Origin: Bacteroidaceae bacterium
GTDB taxonomy: Bacteria; Bacteroidota; Bacteroidia; Bacteroidales; Bacteroidaceae
Length of the DNA stretch: 64,000 nucleotides
Direction of reading: 5' to 3'
Assembly (NCBI GenBank): GCA_017453465.1
Contig: JAFTEV010000017.1
Span: 1-64,000 of the forward strand
Shown here: in pieces, positions 31,657 through 39,403 of the stretch
Numbering within the stretch: the stretch's first letter is position 1
How the letters are laid out: each line of letters opens with the position of its first letter
Notes under the pieces: generated by a model
Seen by the model: the letters and a program-made list of their open reading frames with translations, nothing else
What the model was told of the DNA's origin: nothing
The model's database searches: none
Made by a program: the position numbers and the translations under genes

Positions 31657-34362
31657 TCATTTCTCCAACCGATAACTGAAGCGGAAGCCTACGTAATGGT
31701 GGCGGAAGTCAGTCCACGAGGTAGTTTGCTGGTAGGCAGACTGCCAGCTGTAGCGGCTGTCGCGGCTGTTGAGTATGTCGTCAAGCTCCAGCGCAAGGCG
31801 AGCCTTGTTCTTGAGAACTTTCCAGGTGACAGAAGCGTCCCATGTGAGGAAACTGCGGTTCATGCCGCCCACGGTGTAGCCTCGGTAAACCCATTCCACC
31901 AGCCGGGTCTGGAAGACGAAATGCCCGCAGGTTGCTTCGGCGTTAAGCCCGAAGCTGTTGTTCCAATGTGTAGTGTTCTGTTCCGACGAAACTGTGTAAC
32001 TCAGTTTGTCGGCGTTTATTTCGGCGAAAGCAGAGAGTTTCATCCCATCTTTATCAAAAGAAAGTGCCAGTTTCTCCCTTGGATTGAAGCTGCGCTGACG
32101 GTTCAAAGTCCGCTCTGACTGGGTGGGCAGAAGCGTCAGAAAGCCATAGCTTTGCACGACATCCATACGCAGGTCGTTTTGCAAACGGAGATACTCGCCC
32201 AGCCCTTGGTCGTAGTTCATGCGGAAGGAAATCAGCCGACTGCCCCTGACGTTTTCGGGGCGGCTGACATAGGCTGCGGTGGCAGGATTATAACTGAGTG
32301 CCGTCGTGACCTCACGGTCGGCCTTGCGGAAGCCCAAAGTGGCACTCAGCGAAGTCTGGCTGCGAGCCAGCACCATGTTGTATGTCAGCCGCACGTCGTG
32401 CGTGTGGGAGTCGTTCAGCTGCGGATTGCCCTCCGTGACGAAAAGCGGGTCGGTGAGGTCGCGGTAGCCTATGGTCTGCAAGATATTGGGACGCGAAGTG
32501 CTGAAATTGTAGTTCAGTTCAAAGCCTACCGTCTTGCCGAGTTTCCATGTAACACGCAGCGCAGGAGAAACGATGAAGCTGCAACGCACAGCAGCCGTGT
32601 CGAGTGCGCCGCGCAGATAGTCCTGAGCCTCGCGTTTCCAATTCGCCGTGACGGTGGGCATCAGCTGGACGGGAGCCAAATTGAAGGTTTGTGCAAGCTG
32701 CAAGTTATGCTCGTTCATGCAGTAAAGGTTGTGGTAGCTGTTAGCGGCATCTGCCATGCCGTTGGTGAGGAACTCCTGGTCGTCCCGGTTGCGGTTGTAG
32801 GAGAAATGGTATTGCACCTGCACCATCCAGCGTTTCGTCATCCAACGAGTGTGGTGCGCCTCTGCACCGACGGAGAACGAAGTGGAGGGACGGCTGTAGT
32901 TCTGAGTCTGCCTCGCCGCAGCAATGGACTGGCTGTGCGAGGCAATGGTGCGGTCGGTCTGGCTTTCGGACATTCCGTCCGTGTAGTTCAAGTGAAAGCT
33001 GGCACCAAGCGCACCGTCCCGGATGTAATGTTCCCATCCGGCACGAGTGTTCAGCTTGGTATTGTGCCCTTTGGCGTGTGTGTCGATGAGCTGCGAAAGG
33101 GTTGGCAAAAAGGTCATCGCCGTTCCCGCCGTTGAGACGGCTTCTGTCTGCTCGTTGGTCGAATGGCTCTCGGAGCGGGTGTTCTTGTGTTCAGCTTCGG
33201 CACTGAATGTGAATGTGTTCAGCGTGTCGGTAGCCCAACGTAGGTCGGCGTGCAGTGTCGGACTCAGCTCATGGTTGCGCTGGGTGGTTTCCGCTGTGGT
33301 ACGGGTGGCAGCAGTGTTGGGCAGATAATTCTCGGTCACGCTGCCCTGCTTGTTCCACCTGTCGTTGTGAGCCAATCCGCCACTGAAGCTGTAGTGGCTT
33401 TTCAGTTCTTGCGTGCCTGCCATTTCCTTCCATTTGTGCTGGTAGCCAGCCGATGCGCCCTGCTCCTTCCCGAAGCCGGGGCTCCACATGCTCACACTGC
33501 CATCCATATAGCGACGGCGACGGACATCCACATTGTTGGCATCGGCATAGACCATCATGGGGTCAGTCTTCGACAAGCGATTCAACGAAACTTCTGCATC
33601 ATAGTATTTCGGCGACTGGTAGCCAGCCATCACGTCGCCATACCAGCGGTCGAGGAAACCGGGCTTGACGGTGAGGTCGAGCACCATGTCCTGTGTGCCG
33701 TCGTCCTTGCCCGTGCGCTCGGCAAACTCCGACCGTTTGTTGTACGCCTTGATGCTTTCCACGGCTTCGGCTGGCAGTTGTTTCATCAGCTCATCGCCGC
33801 CCAACAGACGCTCACCGTCCATCGTCAGGCGGATGGGCTTGCCGTTCCACGAAAGTTTGCCTTCGCCGTCCACCTGCACACCAGGCAGTTGGCGGATGAG
33901 TTCATCGAGCCGTGTGCCGTCCTGCAGATGGAAGGCATCTGGATGAAACACAATCGTATCGCCCCTGACGGTGAAGCGTCGGGCGCGGCTCTTCACTTCC
34001 ACCATCTTCAACATCTGCGATGTCATCTTCAGTTCTATTGTGCCCAGGTCGAGCGTGTCTTTGCGGCTGTCGCTGAAGGCCAGTACGGGCTTCGACTTCG
34101 AGCTGTACCCCAGCATCTCGGCCTTCAGTGTGCCGCGTCCGCTGGCAAAGAATGTAAACTTCCCCAAGGAGTCTGTCTTGGTCTGCACACTGCACCAGGC
34201 ACTCTCGCCCACTTGCTGCCCGAATGTCACTTGGACAGCGGGCAACGGTTCTTTGGTTTCGGCATCGACTACGAGTCCACAGACGATTTCGGCACAAGCG
34301 GTCTGCGCAGTGACACAGAGCGTCATGGCGCAGAGCAGGTCCTTGATGTTTTGCTTGTTCAT
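31657..34362 (-). CDS. Outer-membrane beta-barrel, TonB-receptor-like, with N-terminal carboxypeptidase-regulatory-like domain
   Basis: ATG 34362 is chosen because MNKQNIKDLLCAMTLCVTAQ begins a signal peptide; the frame extends 59 codons upstream only through tandem repeats. The 901-residue product has a CarboxypepD_reg-like beta-sandwich (about residues 25-105: GLVVDAETKEPLPAVQVTFG) and a plug-like segment (RLDELIRQLPGVQVDGEGKL). A long barrel of the outer-membrane family 3 type follows, ending FRHHYVGFRFSYRLEK. This group resembles TonB-dependent transporters but without a SusD partner here. The substrate is unknown. The 5' leader carries 22-base tandem repeats and a -7 element lies at 34575-34582. 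Confidence 0.85.
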   Translation of the reverse strand: MNKQNIKDLLCAMTLCVTAQTACAEIVCGLVVDAETKEPLPAVQVTFGQQVGESAWCSVQTKTDSLGKFTFFASGRGTLKAEMLGYSSKSKPVLAFSDSRKDTLDLGTIELKMTSQMLKMVEVKSRARRFTVRGDTIVFHPDAFHLQDGTRLDELIRQLPGVQVDGEGKLSWNGKPIRLTMDGERLLGGDELMKQLPAEAVESIKAYNKRSEFAERTGKDDGTQDMVLDLTVKPGFLDRWYGDVMAGYQSPKYYDAEVSLNRLSKTDPMMVYADANNVDVRRRRYMDGSVSMWSPGFGKEQGASAGYQHKWKEMAGTQELKSHYSFSGGLAHNDRWNKQGSVTENYLPNTAATRTTAETTQRNHELSPTLHADLRWATDTLNTFTFSAEAEHKNTRSESHSTNEQTEAVSTAGTAMTFLPTLSQLIDTHAKGHNTKLNTRAGWEHYIRDGALGASFHLNYTDGMSESQTDRTIASHSQSIAAARQTQNYSRPSTSFSVGAEAHHTRWMTKRWMVQVQYHFSYNRNRDDQEFLTNGMADAANSYHNLYCMNEHNLQLAQTFNLAPVQLMPTVTANWKREAQDYLRGALDTAAVRCSFIVSPALRVTWKLGKTVGFELNYNFSTSRPNILQTIGYRDLTDPLFVTEGNPQLNDSHTHDVRLTYNMVLARSQTSLSATLGFRKADREVTTALSYNPATAAYVSRPENVRGSRLISFRMNYDQGLGEYLRLQNDLRMDVVQSYGFLTLLPTQSERTLNRQRSFNPREKLALSFDKDGMKLSAFAEINADKLSYTVSSEQNTTHWNNSFGLNAEATCGHFVFQTRLVEWVYRGYTVGGMNRSFLTWDASVTWKVLKNKARLALELDDILNSRDSRYSWQSAYQQTTSWTDFRHHYVGFRFSYRLEK

Positions 34363-34439
34363 GTTCTTTTCTTTATAAGGGTTAGCGTTTTGTGCATCCA
34401 GTAGCATCCCATTGCCGCCAAAGTGGGAATGCAGTACCG

Positions 34440-34542
34440 CCACAGTGGGAAAACTGTCTGACCGCAGTGGAAGAACTGTCTGACCGCAGTGGGAGAACTG
34501 TCTCGCCGAAGCAGGAGAACTGTCTGACGGCAGTGGCAAAGG
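34440..34542 (-). repeat. 22-bp tandem repeat in the leader of the barrel gene
   Basis: Units at 34440-34461, 34462-34483, 34484-34505 and 34506-34527 (consensus CCGCAGTGGGAGAACTGTCT plus GA) plus a partial fifth copy. They lie between the predicted promoter (34575-34582) and the start codon (34362) and so are probably transcribed. Twenty-two bases is about two helical turns and is not a multiple of three. Confidence 0.8.
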
Positions 34543-34574
34543 GGTGAGCCAGAGGTCCCACTGCTTTGCCGCTG

Positions 34575-34582
34575 CAAAGGTA
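34575..34582 (-). promoter_or_regulatory. -7 promoter element for the barrel gene
   Basis: CAAAGGTA on the + strand reads TACCTTTG on the minus strand. It implies a leader of about 205 bases. The remainder of the 34363-34804 divergent gap shows no other gene. Confidence 0.55.
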
Positions 34583-34804
34583 CAGCAGTCGCCCCACCCT
34601 CACAAGGGGATGGGGTGGAAACAGCACTGCTATGCCTTCCATCTTGAAAGTTAGTCTTTTATCAATCTGCTTTCCATCTTCTTTCCACCTGGATGGGTGG
34701 AAAAGTTGCGCGTTTTTAATTTTCGCGACACACTAAAAGGGGCTGACAATCCGTTTATAAGATTGTTTACCACACTTTTCCCATAGACACGCAAAAACGT
34801 AAAT

Positions 34805-36259
34805 ATGAAACAGCTGATACATTATATATTATTAGGGACGCTCCTGCTGGGTGTGGCCTGCACGAAAGAGGACCGATTTACGACCGACACAGGCTCGGTG
34901 CTGACTTTCTCCACAGACTCCATCCAGTTCGACACAGTGTTTACAACCATAGGCAGCAGCACCAAGCGGTTCATGGTCTATAACAACAACAGCGACAACC
35001 TGCGCATCGCGAGCGTGAGCTTCCAAAGCGGCGGCACCAACGGCTTCCGTCTGAACCTGGACGGACAGTACGGCACGTCGTTCAGCGATGTGGAACTGAT
35101 GGGCAGCGACAGCCTTTTCTGTTTCGTAGAGGTGACAGTGAATCCGCAGGACAAGGACACCCCCGTGCTGATTAGCGACCAGATAGTCTTCACACTGGAG
35201 AGCGGCGTCAGGCAAGCCATACAGCTCATGGCGTATGGGCAGGATGTCATCATCCTGAAAGACCAGAAAATAGAGGAAAACACAACGCTGACTGCCGCCC
35301 GCCCCTACCTCATCCGTGGCACACTGGCCATCCAGTCTGGAGCCACACTGACCATCCAGCCTGGGGCCACACTCTGCTTCCATGCCGACGGAGGCATAGA
35401 GTGTCAGGGAACCATCCATGCCGACGGCAAAGACGGAGAAATCACATTCCGAGGAGACCGCACCGACCGTATGTTCACCTACCTGCCCTACGACCGCCTT
35501 GACAACCAGTGGCGAGGCATCACCCTGAACGATTCGAGCCACAACAACTACTTCTACAACGTTGACATTCACAGCGGCAGCTATGGCATCATCGCCACCG
35601 ACACCATCGCTGACGAGAAGAAACTGGAGATGTACAACTCCGTGGTGCACAACGTAGGCGGCAACGGACTCAAACTGACAAACTGCGTGGCCACCATTGC
35701 CAACACGCAAATCAGCAACACACGCGGCAACTGCGTGGAGGTCTTCGGCGGCAAATACGACTTCTGCTTCTGCACCATCGCACAGTTCTGCCCCTGGATA
35801 GCTGAACGCGGCCACGCCTTCGTCTTCTACAACGCCTACAACAGCCCGTCCGACGGCAAGACCTACTACATTCCCCTGGAACAACTGGACGTAACCAACT
35901 GCTTCATCACTGGATATGCAGCCGACGAAGTCTTTGGCACACCGCTCGAAGCCACGGAAAACCTGCAACCCATATTCAACTTCAAGTTCACCAACTGTGT
36001 GCTGACCACCGAAGAAAACACCGACTACACCACCTTCTTCCCCCACTGCACCTACACCGAGAAAGAAGCCGACAACAAGCAGAACTTCCGCACCATCGAC
36101 ACCGATAACTACATCTACGACTTCCGCCCCACAGAGACGAGCGTTGCCCGCAGCAAAGGAGCCAACGTAGGCGACATCCTGAAGAAATACCCCACCGACC
36201 GCCTCGGCGTGCAGCGCATTCCCACCATCATCGACGCAGGCTGCTACCAGTATCAGTAA
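34805..36259 (+). CDS. Lipoprotein with a right-handed parallel beta-helix
   Basis: The 484-residue protein begins MKQLIHYILLGTLLLGVAC, a lipoprotein signal with Cys at about 19. The N-terminal third (GSVLTFSTDSIQFDTVFTTI) resembles a beta-sandwich often found ahead of surface beta-helix proteins in Bacteroidales. From about residue 165 there are repeated turns (GTLAIQSGATLTIQPGATLC, then VHNVGGNGLKLTNCVATIAN), as in parallel beta-helix folds. No catalytic motif is recognised, so enzymatic activity is not claimed. It may bind glycans at the cell surface. A clear terminator follows. Confidence 0.8.
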   Translation: MKQLIHYILLGTLLLGVACTKEDRFTTDTGSVLTFSTDSIQFDTVFTTIGSSTKRFMVYNNNSDNLRIASVSFQSGGTNGFRLNLDGQYGTSFSDVELMGSDSLFCFVEVTVNPQDKDTPVLISDQIVFTLESGVRQAIQLMAYGQDVIILKDQKIEENTTLTAARPYLIRGTLAIQSGATLTIQPGATLCFHADGGIECQGTIHADGKDGEITFRGDRTDRMFTYLPYDRLDNQWRGITLNDSSHNNYFYNVDIHSGSYGIIATDTIADEKKLEMYNSVVHNVGGNGLKLTNCVATIANTQISNTRGNCVEVFGGKYDFCFCTIAQFCPWIAERGHAFVFYNAYNSPSDGKTYYIPLEQLDVTNCFITGYAADEVFGTPLEATENLQPIFNFKFTNCVLTTEENTDYTTFFPHCTYTEKEADNKQNFRTIDTDNYIYDFRPTETSVARSKGANVGDILKKYPTDRLGVQRIPTIIDAGCYQYQ

Positions 36260-36297
36260 ACAGGGACCGCCACATCCCCACATACATTCCCCCTTAC

Positions 36298-36337
36298 AGG
36301 CTTAACCTTCACCAACCACAGGTTAAGCCTTTTGTTT
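36298..36337 (+). terminator. Rho-independent terminator of the beta-helix lipoprotein gene
   Basis: AGGCTTAACCT (36298-36308) is exactly complementary to AGGTTAAGCCT (36320-36330), followed by TTTGTTT, 39 bases past the stop. Confidence 0.8.
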
Positions 36338-36455
36338 ATACTCCCCACTAAACCGCAAAAGCCCCCCCAACCGAAAATAGCACACCCCCAAAGTCTTCCG
36401 CCCCAAAGTTCATTTAGAAATCTGCTAATTTTTGTAAGCAACCCTCGCGCTCACA

Positions 36456-36527
36456 TAGGCAATGAGTCTGGCTCGCGTAGGCAATCATTTGCGTCTGATT
36501 GCCTACGCGAGCCAGACTCATTGCCTA
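36456..36527. repeat. Palindromic repeat, copy 2 (30-bp perfect stem, 12-base loop)
   Basis: 36456-36485 is exactly complementary to 36498-36527 around the loop CATTTGCGTCTG. The inner half GCGTAGGCAAT, the loop and the end CATTGCCTACACG are shared with copy 1 at 12805-12870. The middle of each arm (AGTCTGGCTC here, CGTCGCTGCG there) differs while staying fully paired. The 36260-37113 gap holds this, a terminator and the RNA unit below. Confidence 0.85.
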
Positions 36528-36711
36528 CACGACAGAAAGCCCTCCGCACCGTAAACCCTTCTGATTGTTTTTGTTGCACTTATAAAAGCATCAGCAGAAT
36601 CTTTCAGATTGGCCTCAACAAGGTTATTCCGTAAGAGAGAAACACAATTTAACAAAAGCAACCATCATAAAGACAGAAGAAAAAAAATACTGCAACTTTT
36701 TTGCTAAAACA

Positions 36712-36744
36712 TTTGCATAACAAAAAGTTTTTTCCGTATCTTTG
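36712..36744 (+). promoter_or_regulatory. Strong Bacteroidetes-type promoter of a candidate RNA
   Basis: TTTG (36712-36715), a 21-base spacer, then TATCTTTG (36737-36744): an exact match to TTTG-N19-21-TAnnTTTG. The predicted start is about 36749. Confidence 0.8.
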
Positions 36745-36748
36745 CATT

Positions 36749-36936
36749 GTGTTTTGCAAAAACACACCAAATTCAGCTCAATCGCTTCTCGAATTGCGAC
36801 CTCGGAAAAGCAAAAAGAGCCAGAAATATCCAATCATTATTGGGATTCGCACCATAAGTGCGGGTTTCCTCATAAATGATTGGAGGCTGTCGCAAGCCTG
36901 AGAAGCGTATGATGGAAATCTGCGCTTTCTTTTTTT
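36749..36936 (+). ncRNA. Candidate structured RNA, 6S-like or attenuator-like
   Basis: No protein-like frame fits, but the transcript folds well. There is a 5' hairpin GTGTTTT/AAAACAC (36749-36765). A closing helix CGCTTCTC (36783-36790) pairs with GAGAAGCG (36900-36907). An apical stem CCAATCATT (36830-36838) pairs with AATGATTGG (36875-36883) and encloses CGCAC/GTGCG. A small hairpin AGGCT/AGCCT (36884-36899) lies on the 3' side. A terminator GAAGCG/CGCTTTC (36902-36929) is followed by seven T. The closing-helix 3' strand overlaps the terminator stem, so the two exclude each other. A closing stem, large internal bubble with a small 3' hairpin, and long apical stem resemble 6S RNA; an attenuator for the gene at 37114 is the alternative. 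The identity is inferred only. Confidence 0.5.
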
Positions 36937-37113
36937 AAGGTTAGTACAGGTATTTCACCCCAAAGAGAGAATACAAGCTATTTTATTAACCTTAAAAACA
37001 AAGAGGCTATGGATCCACCTTAAAAATTTTATTACCCAAGCAACAGTGCCGCACACGCTGACATCAAAATCAATCAATCAAAGTATTAACCTTTATAAAA
37101 AACAAAAACAATT

Positions 37114-37572
37114 ATGAACCTGATAGCAAAAATAAAAAGAACCGCCTACATATTTACTGTACTGTTTTGGATGTCATCAAATCTGGCATGGGCAGGAGAC
37201 GGTGCCGAAATTGTTGAAAAAGTGGAAAGACAAGTTCTCCTGCTGGAAGCATTTGACAAAACCATTGCAAGTGTTATGATTGACCAACTTTCTTCCACTT
37301 CAGATACACGAACTTATACCCGAACACTATATCGCGGCAACACTTACAAAGTTGTCGCGGCGGGCGACGACCACATTAAAGACACGGACTTGGTGGTCTA
37401 TCGTAAAAGTGGAAGTAGTTGGGTGGAGGTCAAAAGAGATACAGACTCAAGCAATTGTGCTGTAGTTTCTTTTGACTGTAATGTGTCAGGAGAATACAAA
37501 TTTGAAGTAAAAGCCTATAGCTTTGAACCTGGATACAAAAATGCTTACTATGGACTAATCATTGCGTTTTAA
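37114..37572 (+). CDS. Small exported protein, pre-peptidase-C-terminal-like fold
   Basis: The 152-residue protein begins with a signal peptide (RTAYIFTVLFWMSSNLAWAG). The mature part has RGNTYKVVAAGDDHIKDTDL and VSFDCNVSGEYKFEVKAYSF, a pattern of beta-strands like pre-peptidase C-terminal (PPC) domains, which are small secreted sandwiches. No other domain is attached. Codon use is more AT-rich than neighbouring genes. It lies 177 bases after the RNA terminator and may be its regulated target or independent. Function unknown. Confidence 0.65.
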   Translation: MNLIAKIKRTAYIFTVLFWMSSNLAWAGDGAEIVEKVERQVLLLEAFDKTIASVMIDQLSSTSDTRTYTRTLYRGNTYKVVAAGDDHIKDTDLVVYRKSGSSWVEVKRDTDSSNCAVVSFDCNVSGEYKFEVKAYSFEPGYKNAYYGLIIAF

Positions 37573-37616
37573 GCAAACAAACGTGATTGGGACATAGAAC
37601 TCATAGCAATATGTTT

Positions 37617-37654
37617 ATGGCAACAAAGATGGAATAACACTTCTTTGTTGCCAT
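37617..37654. terminator. Bidirectional terminator between convergent genes
   Basis: ATGGCAACAAAG (37617-37628) is exactly complementary to CTTTGTTGCCAT (37643-37654), between the + gene ending 37572 and the minus gene ending 37747. Confidence 0.75.
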
Positions 37655-37746
37655 TATTCAAAAATCTCGTCGCCTTGCTTTCATGCAGTTCTACGATTAT
37701 GCAATTGTTCCACCGCAGAACCCAAGCTCAGCAGAACATGGGGAAT

Positions 37747-38385
37747 TTACAAACTCTCTGCCATCCGCTTTCCTGCATCGAAAGCCTTCTGCAAGTCTTC
37801 CTCCCAATGCTCCTCACGATATCGACGCTTGTCTGGCTCGGAGAACATAGCCAGTTCGTAGCGGTCGTAGTTCTTCACCTGATAAGTGTTGTAGGCAGTG
37901 AGTTTTTCGGGCTGTCCCAGCGCTTGCGTGATGCAATACTCCATCGAGCCGTAACCATTGCAATTGTTATACTCCTGCGTGCCGTTCTGAGTTTCTATCA
38001 GCAACACGGGCATCCGCTTCGGAGCCGTCAGGCTGCGGTCGTTGTAGGAAAGCCAGGGAAACGCCAGACGCTCCAGGAAAGTGCGCATCTGCCCCGTCAC
38101 CTCTCCGAAATAGTTGGGCGAACCCAGCACAAGGCCGTCGGCCTGGGCAATCTCCTCCAGAACCGGAGTGAGGGCATCCTTGAATTTACACAGGTTTGAA
38201 GCCTTGCCCTTTATCTTGCAAGCCATGCACGCCATACAGCCCTTGTAGTCAAGACCGTAAAGACGCACCGTTTTTACTTCAATCGCACTGTCCACGGAGT
38301 TTGCGCCTTCGGCAAACTTCTGCAACATCGAGGCCGTGTTGAAATTCCTTCTGGGGCCTCCGTCAATAATCATAATCTTCTTCAT
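37747..38385 (-). CDS. Flavodoxin-fold NAD(P)H-dependent oxidoreductase
   Basis: At 212 residues this belongs to the NADPH-dependent FMN reductase / flavodoxin-like fold family. The N-terminal MKKIMIIDGGPRRNFNTASM is the phosphate-binding loop and ADGLVLGSPNYFGEVTGQM the second FMN-binding loop. Two Cys in GCMACMACKIKG are typical of the iron-sulfur-flavoprotein-like subgroup, though a full cluster motif is not certain. It probably reduces quinones, nitro compounds or a redox partner. Its start overlaps the end of the upstream gene by 23 bases. Confidence 0.85.
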   Translation of the reverse strand: MKKIMIIDGGPRRNFNTASMLQKFAEGANSVDSAIEVKTVRLYGLDYKGCMACMACKIKGKASNLCKFKDALTPVLEEIAQADGLVLGSPNYFGEVTGQMRTFLERLAFPWLSYNDRSLTAPKRMPVLLIETQNGTQEYNNCNGYGSMEYCITQALGQPEKLTAYNTYQVKNYDRYELAMFSEPDKRRYREEHWEEDLQKAFDAGKRMAESL

Positions 38386-38653
38386 GCTTATAAGTGTTTT
38401 TTGGGGGGTATAGCATACTCTCCAAGCGTTCTACCGCCGCTGTTATGTCGGCTTCAAACCGCTGATGGTCTCGCAGGAAGTCAGTCCTTCCATCAGAAAT
38501 CTCGTCAAACAAATCCCTACTCATGGCATCAACATACGAAGCAATGGCATACTCTATGTCGTCCCGCTGCCAGTCGAGCGAGGAATGAACATAAACGTTC
38601 CGCTTCTGGTGCAGAAAACTATATGCCGTCTCTATGCTGTCCCTTGTTATCAT
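38363..38653 (-). CDS. Hypothetical protein, 96 residues
   Basis: The protein is acidic and helical (LDWQRDDIEYAIASYVDAMS, RFEADITAAVERLESML). The N-terminus (MITRDSIETAYSFLHQKRNV) is normal and the frame is supported by a -7 TATTTTTG 26 bases upstream and by coupling (23-base overlap) to the flavodoxin-like gene. I recognise no family. It may act with its neighbour. Confidence 0.65.
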   Translation of the reverse strand: MITRDSIETAYSFLHQKRNVYVHSSLDWQRDDIEYAIASYVDAMSRDLFDEISDGRTDFLRDHQRFEADITAAVERLESMLYPPKNTYKHEEDYDY

Positions 38654-38678
38654 GCGTTGCTGCTTTTAAATTTGCCCA

Positions 38679-38686
38679 CAAAAATA
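38679..38686 (-). promoter_or_regulatory. -7 promoter element for the 38.6-37.7 kb operon
   Basis: CAAAAATA on the + strand reads TATTTTTG on the minus strand, 26 bases before the start at 38653. Confidence 0.6.
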
Positions 38687-38803
38687 CTCATTTTTTTATT
38701 AAAAAAGCAGCACTCATAACACATCTTCACTACTCTTTGACCGATTTTGATTGATTTTTCAGTAAAATTGCAGCAAAAAACACAAAAATATAAAACGCAA
38801 AAA

Positions 38804-39382
38804 ATGAAAAAGAAAATTATTGCTACATGCCTGATGAGCCTGATAACCAGCTGTGCGTTTGCTCAGGAAGAAAACGGATTTAAGAAAATCAACGTAAGAG
38901 AAGACTTCACGGAAAATGGATTCCAATGGTTTCACGATGCCGAACTCCTTGCGGCAGGCGACAAGGAGAAAAGCAATGCCATGACAATTGGATGGGGCGG
39001 AATCGGGACGCTCTGGGGGCGCACAGCCCTGACAGTCTATGTGGCAGAAAAACGCTACACCAAGGAATTCATGGACAAGGCGCAATACTTCACCGTGATG
39101 ACCTTCGATGTAGCCCACAGCAACGTTTTGAACTACATGGGGCACAAAAGCGGACGCGACGGCGACAAAGCCCAAGCCCTTGGTCTGCACACAGCCTATA
39201 CAACCAACGGCACGCCCTACTACACCGAGGCCGAAATGGTGATAGAGTGTCAAATCATGTACGCAGCCCCCTTCGACCCCCAATATTTCAAGAGCGATGC
39301 ACCCAAAAGCATGTACCAGAACTTCCCCGCAGGCCTGCACTCCATGTACATCGGCGAAGTTGTAAATGCGTGGAAGAAATAA
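38804..39382 (+). CDS. Exported flavin-reductase-like protein
   Basis: ATG 38804 gives a signal peptide (MKKKIIATCLMSLITSCAFA); the frame is open upstream but without one. The 192-residue product matches the flavin reductase-like FMN-binding split barrel (NAMTIGWGGIGTLWGRTALT, then YTKEFMDKAQYFTVMTF). Family members are normally cytoplasmic, so the signal peptide is notable. The Cys at residue 17 makes a lipoprotein possible, but the lipobox is weak. Substrate unknown. Confidence 0.8.
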   Translation: MKKKIIATCLMSLITSCAFAQEENGFKKINVREDFTENGFQWFHDAELLAAGDKEKSNAMTIGWGGIGTLWGRTALTVYVAEKRYTKEFMDKAQYFTVMTFDVAHSNVLNYMGHKSGRDGDKAQALGLHTAYTTNGTPYYTEAEMVIECQIMYAAPFDPQYFKSDAPKSMYQNFPAGLHSMYIGEVVNAWKK

Positions 39383-39403
39383 GAAAATGAGTTACGTACA
39401 TTT

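Noticed and set aside
34363..34539. A 59-codon upstream extension of the outer-membrane barrel
   Set aside because: It is encoded by 22-bp tandem repeats; the signal peptide begins at 34362.
36701..36901. A 66-codon + strand frame across the candidate RNA
   Set aside because: It begins before the predicted transcription start, has no recognisable domain, and the region is better explained by RNA structure.
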